Source of the DNA: Pelagerythrobacter sp041912895
GTDB taxonomy: Bacteria; Pseudomonadota; Alphaproteobacteria; Sphingomonadales; Sphingomonadaceae
Length of the DNA stretch: 64,000 bases
Reading direction: 5' to 3'
Assembly: GCF_041912895.1 (NCBI RefSeq)
Contig: NZ_JAYSGI010000001.1
Coordinates: forward strand, 682,001 to 746,000
The translations under genes and the position numbers were made by a program. Under the pieces are notes generated by a model, which made no database searches, was not told the origin of the DNA, and worked only from the letters and a program-made list of their open reading frames with translations. Numbering within the stretch: the first letter of the stretch is position 1; every line of letters starts with the position of its first letter. Of this stretch, positions 7,876-17,200 are shown piece by piece.

Positions 7876-7952
7876 CGCGCGCTTCCGACCATGGTCATCC
7901 CTGGAGGCGTGGCGGAAACCTGTATTCAAAAGCATTTCGAAAGGTACGTGAC

Positions 7953-8630
7953 ATGAGCGACGCTCTGACCCTGCCGGCCGAGACGCGCGATCGGGCGGGC
8001 AAGGGAGCCTCCCGTGCACTGCGTCGCGAAGGCCGTGTCCCCGCCGTGATCTATGGCGGCAAGGAAGAACCCACCCCGATCCACGTCGAGGAGCGCGTGC
8101 TGGTCAAGCAGCTCGGCACCGGGCATTTCATGAACTCGATCATCGAGATCGAGCTCGGCGGCAAGAAGCTGCGCACCCTGCCCAAGGACGTCGCGCTGCA
8201 CCCCGTCAGCGATCGCCCGCTGCACGTCGATTTCCTGCGCCTCGCGAAGGGCGCCAAGGTGGACGTGAACGTGCCGGTCGTGTTCGAGAACGAGGAAGCG
8301 AGCCCCGGCCTCAAGAAGGGTGGCGTGCTCAACGTGGTCCGTCACGAACTGGAACTGGTCTGCGACGCGGACAAGATCCCGAGCGAGATCACGATCGACG
8401 TCACTGGCAAGGAAGTCGGCGATTCGATCCACATCAGCGAAGTCACGCTGCCCGAGGGTTCGGAAAGCGCCATCACCGACCGCGACTTCACCATCGCCAC
8501 CGTCGTCGCCCCGTCCGCGCTCAAGCGCTCGGAGGCCGAGGAAGGCGAGGAAGTGGCCGCCGACGACGTGCCTGCCAGCGAGCAGAGCGACGAGGAAGGC
8601 GAGAGCGAAGAGGACGCCGGCGAGGAGTAA
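7953..8630 (+). CDS. rplY: 50S ribosomal protein L25 (TL5/Ctc long form)
   Basis: L25 binds 5S rRNA on the large ribosomal subunit. The 225-residue product is the long form: an N-terminal L25 domain (about 1-95, with GKGASRALRREGRVPAVIYG) followed by the TL5/Ctc beta domain (about 96-190, starting near DRPLHVDFLRLAKGAKVDV). The strongly acidic tail EEGEEVAADDVPASEQSDEE is typical of alphaproteobacteria. The ATG at 7953 follows GAAAGG. A hairpin terminator follows the gene. In many alphaproteobacteria rplY is directly followed by pth; here acs lies between them. Confidence 0.95.
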   Translation: MSDALTLPAETRDRAGKGASRALRREGRVPAVIYGGKEEPTPIHVEERVLVKQLGTGHFMNSIIEIELGGKKLRTLPKDVALHPVSDRPLHVDFLRLAKGAKVDVNVPVVFENEEASPGLKKGGVLNVVRHELELVCDADKIPSEITIDVTGKEVGDSIHISEVTLPEGSESAITDRDFTIATVVAPSALKRSEAEEGEEVAADDVPASEQSDEEGESEEDAGEE

Positions 8631-8663
8631 TCCTCCCATGTCCCGTTCGGGCTTTCAATCGAG

Positions 8664-8697
8664 GCGCCGGTCCAGCGATGGGCCGGCGCTTTGTGTT
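8664..8697 (+). terminator. Rho-independent terminator after rplY
   Basis: GCGCCGG (8664-8670) pairs with CCGGCGC (8683-8689) across a 12-nt loop, followed by the T-rich TTTGTGTTTGT. It lies between the rplY stop (8630) and the acs start (8769). Confidence 0.7.
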
Positions 8698-8768
8698 TGT
8701 GCGTTCGCTTGCCTATCTCTCCTCCGGCGATACGATCGCGCGATCCGCACGACACCGGAGAAATCAGC

Positions 8769-10706
<1,938 letters not shown>

Positions 10707-10782
10707 CTTGACACGATCCGCCGCCTTCGCGGGGGATTGGGTGGAGGGTTGCCGTCCCGCGCCTGACCGCTACAGCGCCCCC

Positions 10783-11349
10783 ATGCAGATATGGGCAGGC
10801 CTCGGTAATCCCGGACCGCAATACGCGCTCCACCGCCACAACGTCGGCTTCATGGCCTGCGACGTGATCGCGGAGATGCACGATTTCGGCCCGGTGCAGA
10901 AGAAATTCAGCGGTTGGGTGCAGGAAGGCCGCATCGGCAGCCAGAAGGTGCTGCTGCTCAAGCCCGCGACCTTCATGAACGAGAGCGGCCGCAGCGTGGG
11001 CGAGGCGCTGCGCTTCTACAAGCTCGACGTCGATGCGCTCACGGTATTCCACGACGAACTCGATCTCGCCCCGTTCAAGGTCAAGGCGCGCGTCGGCGGC
11101 GGGCTGGCGGGGCACAACGGGCTGCGCTCGATCAACCAGCATCTGGGCCCCGACTTCCGCCGCGTACGCATCGGCATCGGCCATCCGGGCCACAAGGACC
11201 GCGTGACCGGCCACGTCCTCGGCAACTACGCCAAGGCGGAAATGGAAGACCTCACCGACATGCTCGCCGCGATTTCCGCCGAAGCCGACTGGCTCGCGCA
11301 GGGTAACGACGCCCGGTTCATGAGCGATGTGGCGCTGCGAATGCAGTGA
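10783..11349 (+). CDS. pth: Peptidyl-tRNA hydrolase
   Basis: Releases tRNA from peptidyl-tRNA that has dropped off the ribosome. The 188-residue protein begins MQIWAGLGNPGPQYALHRHN, containing the conserved GLGNPG loop and the catalytic His of the RHNVGF motif. Further landmarks are LLLKPATFMNESGRSVGEAL, DELDLAPFKVKARVGGGLAG and GHNGLRSINQHLG. The ATG at 10783 matches the family N-terminus. Its stop overlaps the following GTG as GTGA, coupling it to a CPBP membrane protease. Confidence 0.96.
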   Translation: MQIWAGLGNPGPQYALHRHNVGFMACDVIAEMHDFGPVQKKFSGWVQEGRIGSQKVLLLKPATFMNESGRSVGEALRFYKLDVDALTVFHDELDLAPFKVKARVGGGLAGHNGLRSINQHLGPDFRRVRIGIGHPGHKDRVTGHVLGNYAKAEMEDLTDMLAAISAEADWLAQGNDARFMSDVALRMQ

Positions 11350-11978
11350 AGGAACGTCGCGACCCCGCGCAGCTTTCGCGGCCGAAGATGCTCGCGGTGA
11401 TGATCGCACAGGCGGCGGTGTTCACGGCGGTCGGCGCGGGAATCTGGGCGCTGTCGGGGCGCGCGCTGGCCGATTTCGTCACCGTCGACGGCGGACAGGT
11501 GCTCGTCGGGCTGGCGATCGCCGCGGCGATGATCGCGAGCGCAGCGGCCATCTGCTTCGGATCGCCGACACTTTCACGCAAGCTGGTTCGCACACAGGAA
11601 AAGCTGTTCGGGCTGTTCGGCGGCCGCCTTTCGCTTACCGCGATCATCGTGATTTCCCTATGTGCCGGGATCGGCGAGGAAGCGCTGTTCCGCGGCGGCC
11701 TGCAAACGTTGGCAGGCGACTACGTGCCCATGCCTCTCGCCATTGCGCTGTCCTCGATCCTGTTCACCGCGATACACATGGCGCGCCCGCTGGTGATGGC
11801 GCTGATCTTCGCGATCGGCTGCCTTTTCGGATGGCTCTATTGGCAGACCGGCAGCTTGCTGGCGGTGATGATCGGCCATGCGATCTACGACGTGTTCGCG
11901 CTATGGTACGTCCAGCGCGAACTCGATGGGATGGGGTTCTACGATGCGCAGGCGGACGAGGCCGCGTCTGATCCGTAA
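11346..11978 (+). CDS. CPBP-family intramembrane metalloprotease
   Basis: A 210-residue integral membrane protein of the CPBP (CAAX protease and bacteriocin-processing, Rce1-like) family. The diagnostic glutamate pair and arginine are in GIGEEALFRGGLQ. The first histidine motif is SSILFTAIH and the second is IGHAIYDVFAL. About seven hydrophobic segments are visible. The GTG start at 11346 overlaps the pth stop. The family cleaves substrates inside the membrane; the target is unknown, and the link to pth is probably only transcriptional. Confidence 0.88.
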   Translation: MKERRDPAQLSRPKMLAVMIAQAAVFTAVGAGIWALSGRALADFVTVDGGQVLVGLAIAAAMIASAAAICFGSPTLSRKLVRTQEKLFGLFGGRLSLTAIIVISLCAGIGEEALFRGGLQTLAGDYVPMPLAIALSSILFTAIHMARPLVMALIFAIGCLFGWLYWQTGSLLAVMIGHAIYDVFALWYVQRELDGMGFYDAQADEAASDP

Positions 11979-12032
11979 CGTGCTCGACGCGGCGGCAAGC
12001 CCGTGCCACGATAGGTGCGAGGAGGACTGCCG

Positions 12033-13028
12033 ATGATCGACCTGACCCGCCGCACACTGCTTGCAGGCGCCGCCGCGACGACCGCGCTCGCCGCCACCGT
12101 CACCCGCGCGCAGCCCGATGCCGTGGCCGCCGCGCCCGATCTTTCGGGCAAGTCGATCCTCATTACCGGCTGCTCGTCGGGCTTCGGGCGCGTGGGGGCC
12201 GAGCACTACGCGCGGCTCGGCGCCAAGGTGTTCGCGACGATGCGCAATCTGCCGCGGCCCGAGGCGGAGGAACTGGAAGCGCTAGCGCACGACGAGAATC
12301 TCGACATCACGGTGATCGAGCTCGACGTGCTTGACGACGACATGGTGGCGCGCGCCGTCGCCGAGGCGGAGCGGCTCGCGGGCGGTGCGCTCGACGTGCT
12401 GGTCAACAATGCCGGGATCGGCATCTCCGGCCCGGTCGAGGTGCACGACATGGAGGCGGTGCGGCTGGCGTTCGACACCAACGTCTTCGGCTACCACCGC
12501 CTCGCGCGCGCGGTGCTGCCGGCGATGCGGGCACGCAAGAGGGGGCAGATCTTCGCCGTGTCCTCGCAGCTCGGCCGGGTGATCGTGCCGTTCGGCGGGA
12601 TGTATTCGGCCAACAAGTTCGCGGTCGAGGCGATGTTCGAACAGCTCGCCTACGAACTGGTGCCGCACAATATCGACGTCACCATCATCGAGCCGGGCGG
12701 CTACCCCACGAAAGTGTGGGTCAACCGCAACGTTTATACCGGTGCGCTGAAGGAACGCGCGGCGGAAATCCACACCGCGGGCTATCCCGAAGTCGTTGCC
12801 GCGATGGGGACCGAGGACGGATCGGGTCGCAGCGCCGACACAATGGACGTGCCGCGCGCGATCGCCGAGATCGCCGCAATGCCGCCCGGCACCCGCCCGC
12901 TGCGCCGCGCGGTGAGCGGCAGCGCGATCCCGCAGACCGAAATCAACCGCGTCGCCGCCCAAACCCAGCTCGCCATGCTCGGGCGGTCGGAACGGCTGGG
13001 CCCGCTGGTGCGGGCGGTCCACGACTAG
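12033..13028 (+). CDS. Short-chain dehydrogenase/reductase with a Tat-type signal
   Basis: A 331-residue SDR. The cofactor-binding motif ITGCSSGFGR is at about residues 43-52, followed by LVNNAGIGISG, the catalytic YSANK, and PGGYPTKVW after the active site. Ahead of the SDR domain is an N-terminus of twin-arginine type: LTRRTLLAGAAATTALAATV, ending near TRAQ. The start ATG at 12033 has GGAGG 8 nt upstream, so the signal is part of the intended protein. Most SDRs are cytosolic because NAD(P) is there, so Tat export of a folded, cofactor-loaded enzyme is possible. The substrate cannot be predicted. Confidence 0.85.
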   Translation: MIDLTRRTLLAGAAATTALAATVTRAQPDAVAAAPDLSGKSILITGCSSGFGRVGAEHYARLGAKVFATMRNLPRPEAEELEALAHDENLDITVIELDVLDDDMVARAVAEAERLAGGALDVLVNNAGIGISGPVEVHDMEAVRLAFDTNVFGYHRLARAVLPAMRARKRGQIFAVSSQLGRVIVPFGGMYSANKFAVEAMFEQLAYELVPHNIDVTIIEPGGYPTKVWVNRNVYTGALKERAAEIHTAGYPEVVAAMGTEDGSGRSADTMDVPRAIAEIAAMPPGTRPLRRAVSGSAIPQTEINRVAAQTQLAMLGRSERLGPLVRAVHD

Positions 13029-13084
13029 CTTTGCCGCGCGAGTGCCGCTAGGGGCCGCGGCACCTCATATTTCCGGAGTTTTCG

Positions 13085-14185
13085 ATGGGTTTCCGTTGCG
13101 GAATCGTCGGGCTGCCCAATGTCGGCAAGTCCACCCTGTTCAATGCGCTGACCGAGACGCAGGCGGCGCAGGCGGCTAATTATCCGTTCTGCACGATCGA
13201 ACCCAACGTGGGCCAGGTCGCGGTGCCCGACGAGCGGCTGGAGAAGATCGCGGCGATCGCCAAGAGCGCCAAGGTCGTCCCCACCCAGCTCGCCTTCGTT
13301 GACATCGCGGGCCTCGTGAAGGGCGCGAGCAAGGGCGAGGGGCTCGGCAACCAGTTTCTCGGCAACATCCGCGAGGTCGACGCGGTGGTCCACGTGCTGC
13401 GCTGCTTCGAGGACGATGATATCCAGCACGTCAGCAACAAAGTCGATCCGATCGCCGATGCCGAGGTGGTCGAGACCGAACTGATGCTGTCCGACCTCGA
13501 AAGCCTCGAGAAGCGCGTCCCCGCCGCGGCCAAGAAGGCGACCGGAGGCGACAAGGAAGCGAAGATCATGGCCTCGGTGCTCGGCCAGGCGCTCGACCTG
13601 CTGCGCGAGGGCAAGCCCGCGCGGCTGACCGAGCCGAAGGATGACGAAGAGGCACGCGTCTTCGCGCAGGCGCAGCTCCTCACCGCCAAGCCCGTGCTCT
13701 ACGTGTGCAACGTGGCCGAGGAAGACGCGGCCGAGGGCAATGCCCTGAGCGCCCAAGTGTTCGAGAAAGCCAAGGCCGAGGGTGCCGAAGCGGTGGTCGT
13801 GTCCGCCGCGATCGAGAGCGAGCTGGTGGCGATGCCCGCCGAGGACCGCGCCGAGTACCTCGCCGAACTCGGCCTCACCGAAAGCGGCCTCAGCCGCGTG
13901 ATCCGCGCGGGCTACAAGCTCCTCGGCCTGCAGACCTTCTTCACCGCCGGGCCGAAGGAATCGCGCGCGTGGACTTTCCCGGCCGGTGCGAAGGCCCCGC
14001 AGGCGGCGGGCGAGATCCACACCGATTTCGAGCGCGGCTTCATCCGCGCCGAGACCATCGCCTACGACGATTACGTCACGCTGGGCGGCGAAGCACCTGC
14101 GCGCGAGGCGGGCAAGCTGCGACAGGAAGGCAAGGAATATCTCGTGCAGGACGGCGACGTAATGTTGTTCAAGTTCAACGTCTGA
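13085..14185 (+). CDS. ychF: Redox-regulated ATPase YchF (Obg family)
   Basis: A 366-residue Obg-family P-loop protein that prefers ATP and associates with ribosomes; it negatively affects the oxidative stress response in E. coli. The G1 loop is GLPNVGKSTLFNAL, G3 is DIAGLVKGASKGEGLGNQFL, and the usual G4 NKxD is replaced by NVAE in VLYVCNVAEEDA, the signature of ATP-preferring YchF. A TGS domain forms the C-terminus (about residues 275-366). The ATG at 13085 gives the canonical MGFRCGIVGLPNVGKST. Confidence 0.96.
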   Translation: MGFRCGIVGLPNVGKSTLFNALTETQAAQAANYPFCTIEPNVGQVAVPDERLEKIAAIAKSAKVVPTQLAFVDIAGLVKGASKGEGLGNQFLGNIREVDAVVHVLRCFEDDDIQHVSNKVDPIADAEVVETELMLSDLESLEKRVPAAAKKATGGDKEAKIMASVLGQALDLLREGKPARLTEPKDDEEARVFAQAQLLTAKPVLYVCNVAEEDAAEGNALSAQVFEKAKAEGAEAVVVSAAIESELVAMPAEDRAEYLAELGLTESGLSRVIRAGYKLLGLQTFFTAGPKESRAWTFPAGAKAPQAAGEIHTDFERGFIRAETIAYDDYVTLGGEAPAREAGKLRQEGKEYLVQDGDVMLFKFNV

Positions 14186-14247
14186 GCCGCTCCACGGGCA
14201 CCAATCCCGGCCCCGCCCGTTGCGCTGACAGGTTAACGGGGACAAAG

Positions 14248-15045
14248 ATGGCCGCCACGTCCGAGAAATTCCGCTGGCTCGTGCGCGCCGGGTTCGCCGC
14301 GCGCGGGATCGTCTACCTGCTGTTCGGCTACCTCGCGCTCGGCACCGCTGGCGAGGCACGCGATGGGCAATCGGCGGTGTTCGATTATCTGCAGGACGTG
14401 CCGCTGGGCGTGCCGCTGCTCTACGTCATGGCACTCGGGCTGCTCGGCTATGCCACGTTCCGCTTCATGTCCGCGATCGGCGACATCCAGCATCGCGGCA
14501 GCGGGACGGAAGGCGCGGTGAAGCGCGTCGGCGATGCCGCCAGCGGTGTCGCGCACCTGTTCCTCGCCTACGCCAGCTACCAGTTCGCGAGCGGCGCGAA
14601 GCAGACTTCGGACGGCGGATCGAGCGGCGAGCAGATGGCCGGATCGGTGCTCGCGATGGATCTCGGCCCGGTGCTGATCGGGCTGATCGGCCTCGGCTTC
14701 CTCGCTGCCGCGGGCAAGCAGGCCTACAACGCGTGGACCGGCGACTTCATGAAACGCGTCTCGGCCGGTGCGCCTTCGGGCATTCGCACGGCGGGCCGGG
14801 TCGGCCATGCGGCGCGCGCGGTCGTGTTCGCGGTGATCGGCTGGTCGATGGTGCAAGGCGCATGGCTGGCACAGGAAGGCCAGATCAAGGGCCTCGGCGA
14901 AGCGCTGCTTTCGCTCCGCGACATGGGCGCGCTCTACACGCTGGTGGCGATCGGGCTGATCCTGTTCGGCGCGTTCAGCCTCGTGGTCGCGCGCTACCGC
15001 ATCATCCCCGAGCTGGGGATCGAGGGCCTGAAGCCGAAATTCTAG
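14248..15045 (+). CDS. DUF1206 membrane protein
   Basis: A 265-residue membrane protein built from repeated two-helix units, each beginning with a pattern like WLVRAGFAARGIVYLLFGYL (about residues 10-29), DAASGVAHLFLAYASYQFAS (about 95-114) and TAGRVGHAARAVVFAVIGWS (about 177-196). This three-fold repeat matches DUF1206, whose function is unknown. The ATG at 14248 follows a weak purine-rich stretch. Its stop codon shares the palindromic CTAG with the stop of the convergent MerR gene, a four-base overlap. Confidence 0.85.
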   Translation: MAATSEKFRWLVRAGFAARGIVYLLFGYLALGTAGEARDGQSAVFDYLQDVPLGVPLLYVMALGLLGYATFRFMSAIGDIQHRGSGTEGAVKRVGDAASGVAHLFLAYASYQFASGAKQTSDGGSSGEQMAGSVLAMDLGPVLIGLIGLGFLAAAGKQAYNAWTGDFMKRVSAGAPSGIRTAGRVGHAARAVVFAVIGWSMVQGAWLAQEGQIKGLGEALLSLRDMGALYTLVAIGLILFGAFSLVVARYRIIPELGIEGLKPKF

Positions 15046-15428
15046 TCGAACGCGGCGAGGATGGGGCATGGCCCCGCCCCGCCCTGCGCGCAATCCGCCG
15101 CCAGCTTGGCCAGCGAAGCACGCGCGGCGGTCAACTCGGCGATCTGCACATCGAGCGAGGCGATGCGTTCGCGCGCCATCGTTCGGGCGCGCGGGCGATC
15201 GTCGGTGCGGTCGAGGTCGATCAGTTCGGCGATTTCGGCGAGCGTGAAGCCCGCCGCCTGCGCGTGGCGGACGAAGCGCAAGCGGCGCGCGTCGCTCGCA
15301 TCGTAATGCCGCCCGCCCGGTGCATCGCCGCGCGGAACGAGCAGCAGGCCCTTGCGCTGGTAAAACCGGACCGTCTCGACCCCGACGCCGCCCGCCCGCG
15401 CGAGATCCGAAATGCGCATCGCGTTCAT
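15042..15428 (-). CDS. MerR-family transcriptional regulator with CueR-like Cx7C metal loop
   Basis: A 128-residue MerR regulator. The winged helix begins MRISDLARAGGVGVETVRFY, followed by the RxH-type wing GGRHYDASDARRLRFV and a long dimerisation helix. The C-terminal loop CAQGGAGPCPIL has two cysteines seven residues apart, as in the CueR metal-binding loop. Alignment by eye back from that loop puts arginine where CueR has Ser77 and ZntR has a cysteine, so a divalent zinc-type site is unlikely. The ATG at 15428 is used; one at 15419 is possible. It is divergent from the Grx-MauE gene and probably activates it. Confidence 0.88.
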   Translation of the reverse strand: MNAMRISDLARAGGVGVETVRFYQRKGLLLVPRGDAPGGRHYDASDARRLRFVRHAQAAGFTLAEIAELIDLDRTDDRPRARTMARERIASLDVQIAELTAARASLAKLAADCAQGGAGPCPILAAFD

Positions 15429-15430
15429 GC

Positions 15431-15462
15431 TTGACTCCGTACCATGGTACAGAGGGTATGGT
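15431..15462 (+). promoter_or_regulatory. MerR-type long-spacer promoter and operator
   Basis: TTGACT (15431-15436) and TATGGT (15457-15462) are separated by 20 bp, the overlong spacing that MerR activators correct by untwisting DNA. The spacer contains the perfect palindrome GTACCATGGTAC (15439-15450), flanked by CTC and GAG arms. The first eleven bases, TTGACTCCGTA, equal the start of the classical mer operator as I remember it. The -10 box ends 7 bp before the ATG of the downstream gene. Confidence 0.8.
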
Positions 15463-15469
15463 GTAGGAC

Positions 15470-16210
15470 ATGAGCACAAACAAGACCGCCCGACTGCACC
15501 GCATGGTGATGGAAAAGCACGTCTGCCCTTACGGCACGAAGTCGAAATGGCTGCTCGAACGCCATGGTTATACGGTGGACGATCGCTGGCTGACGACGCG
15601 TGAGCAGACCGACGCCTTCAAGCGCGAACACGATGTCGCCACGACCCCGCAGACTTTCATCGATGGCGAGCGGATCGGCGGCTATACCGAGCTGCGTGCG
15701 TTTCTGGGCAAGCCGCTGCCGGACAAGGATTCGACCAGTTATAAGCCGGTAATCGCGGTGTTCGCCATCGCCGCCGGGCTGGCGCTGGCTGTGAGCCACT
15801 TCGCGTTCGGGAACGCCGTCACCATTCGCGCGGCCGAATGGTTCGTGGCCTTCAGCATGGCGATCCTCGCGATGCTGAAACTGCAGGATGTCGAACAGTT
15901 CTCGACCATGTTTCTCGGTTACGACCTGCTGGCGCGCCGGTTCGTGCCGTATGCCTATGCCTACCCGTTCCTCGAGGCGGGCGCGGGTATCTTGATGGCA
16001 GCGCATGCGCTCAACTGGTTGTCGATCCCGGTGGCACTGTTCATCGGCACGATAGGCGCGGCCAGTGTGTTCTACGCGGTCTATATCCAGAAGCGCGATA
16101 TCAAATGCGCCTGCGTGGGCGGATCGAGCAACGTGCCGCTCGGCTTCGTCTCGCTGACCGAGAACCTGTTCATGATCGGCATGGCGCTCTGGATGATTTT
16201 CCGGCCATAG
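15470..16210 (+). CDS. Glutaredoxin-like domain fused to MauE/DoxX-type membrane domain
   Basis: A 246-residue two-domain protein. Residues about 8-85 form a glutaredoxin-like fold with MEKHVCPYGTKSKWLLERHG (one active-site Cys, CPYG) and the cis-proline loop TTPQTFIDGERIGGYTELRA. Residues about 90-246 hold four membrane spans of the MauE/DoxX redox-associated type, with KCACVGGSSNVPLG, a CxC pair, before the last span. Such proteins are thought to move reducing equivalents across the inner membrane. The start ATG is only 7 bp beyond the -10 box, so the mRNA may be leaderless; MVMEKHV at 15503 is an alternative start. The divergent MerR protein is its likely activator. Confidence 0.82.
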   Translation: MSTNKTARLHRMVMEKHVCPYGTKSKWLLERHGYTVDDRWLTTREQTDAFKREHDVATTPQTFIDGERIGGYTELRAFLGKPLPDKDSTSYKPVIAVFAIAAGLALAVSHFAFGNAVTIRAAEWFVAFSMAILAMLKLQDVEQFSTMFLGYDLLARRFVPYAYAYPFLEAGAGILMAAHALNWLSIPVALFIGTIGAASVFYAVYIQKRDIKCACVGGSSNVPLGFVSLTENLFMIGMALWMIFRP

Positions 16211-16236
16211 CGATCGGATGCTGCTAGGGGGCCGGG

Positions 16237-16695
16237 ATGATTCATTTCGAGGATATCGAGATCGGCGCGAAGCAGAGCTTCGGCAGCTATGCGGTAACGC
16301 GCGAGGAGGTGATCGAATTCGCCACCAAGTACGATCCGCAGCCCTTCCATCTCAGCGACGAGGCGGCGGCGGCGACGCATTTCGGGCGGCTTTCGGCCAG
16401 CGGATGGCACACCTGCGCCATGACGATGCGGATGCTGGTCGAGAACATGACCACCGTCGAACAGGCCGGTCTCGGCTCGCCCGGAATGGACGAACTGAAG
16501 TGGAAGCGCCCAGTGTTTCCCGGCGACACGCTGCGCTGCGAAACCGAGGTGATCGACAAGCGGCGCAGCCAGTCGCGGCCCGAGATGGGCCTGTTCAAAT
16601 CGCGCATCCAGGTGTTCAACCAGGACGATGCGGTCGTGCTCGAACTGATCTCGAATGGCCTGATCCGCGTGCGCGAGCCAGGCGCGCCGATCTAG
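16237..16695 (+). CDS. MaoC-family (R)-hydratase/dehydratase
   Basis: A 152-residue single hot-dog-fold protein of the MaoC-like hydratase family. The hydratase 2 motif with catalytic Asp and His is visible in YDPQPFHLSDEAA (about residues 32-44). The central glycine-rich segment HFGRLSASGWHTCAM and the KRPVFPGDTLRCETEV strand are also typical. Such enzymes hydrate trans-2-enoyl-CoA or related thioesters; the specific substrate is not evident. The ATG at 16237 is 26 bp after the Grx-MauE stop, so it may belong to that transcript. The next gene is convergent and starts one base after its stop. Confidence 0.85.
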   Translation: MIHFEDIEIGAKQSFGSYAVTREEVIEFATKYDPQPFHLSDEAAAATHFGRLSASGWHTCAMTMRMLVENMTTVEQAGLGSPGMDELKWKRPVFPGDTLRCETEVIDKRRSQSRPEMGLFKSRIQVFNQDDAVVLELISNGLIRVREPGAPI

Positions 16696-16696
16696 C

Positions 16697-17200
16697 TCAA
16701 CTGCCGCACTGCGCCACGCCATTGGCGCCGAACACGACCTGATCGCGTCCGTTGCGAAGTTCGAGGCGGCTCGGGTAGTCGACGGTTTCGGTGCCGCTCT
16801 GCTCGCCCTCCCCCTCGGCGAGATCGAGCACCATCGCGTATTCCTTGCCGGCATACTGGCCGCGCGCGCCGAGCGGCAGCGCAGGGCTGCCGATATCGGG
16901 TGCGAGCCGGCGTATGCGCCCCTCGACCTTGATGTAGGCGCCCCGCTCCATCGCCAGCGCGAGCACGCGGTCGCCCTCCCCTTGCGCGACGAACGAACAG
17001 CCCGCGCCGAACAGGTCGTTCTGCTCGATATCGGAGAACGCGATCGCTTCGGGTTCGACCGGCTCGGGCGGGATATCCTGCGCCGCCTCGACCGCGGCGA
17101 TCGCGCGATCATCGGCCGCCTCCTGTTCGGCGGAAGTCAGTTCGGGCTCTCCGCAGGCGGCGAGCGACAGCAGAACCAGCGGTGCGAACAACCTGTGCAT
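16697..17200 (-). CDS. Hypothetical lipoprotein downstream of mutL
   Basis: A 167-residue protein beginning MHRLFAPLVLLSLAACGEPE, with a clear lipobox LAAC, so it is a predicted lipoprotein. After a Glu/Pro-rich linker (EAAQDIPPEPVEPEAIAFSD) there is a small beta-rich domain with two cysteines (GAGCSFVAQGEGDRV and NGVAQCGS at the end). I do not recognise a family; orthologues appear common in sphingomonads, but I cannot check. The ATG at 17200 shares its A with the mutL TGA (TGATG), so it is translated after mutL by coupling. Confidence 0.75.
   Translation of the reverse strand: MHRLFAPLVLLSLAACGEPELTSAEQEAADDRAIAAVEAAQDIPPEPVEPEAIAFSDIEQNDLFGAGCSFVAQGEGDRVLALAMERGAYIKVEGRIRRLAPDIGSPALPLGARGQYAGKEYAMVLDLAEGEGEQSGTETVDYPSRLELRNGRDQVVFGANGVAQCGS

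Noticed and set aside
14186..14226. ACGGGC...GCCCGT hairpin after ychF as a terminator
   Set aside because: The loop is long and no T-run follows, so it is not supported as an intrinsic terminator.
15431..16210. Mercury-resistance locus, suggested by the mer-like operator
   Set aside because: No merA, merT or merP lies nearby, and the MerR protein lacks the third cysteine needed for mercury binding. The operator resemblance alone is only a family feature.
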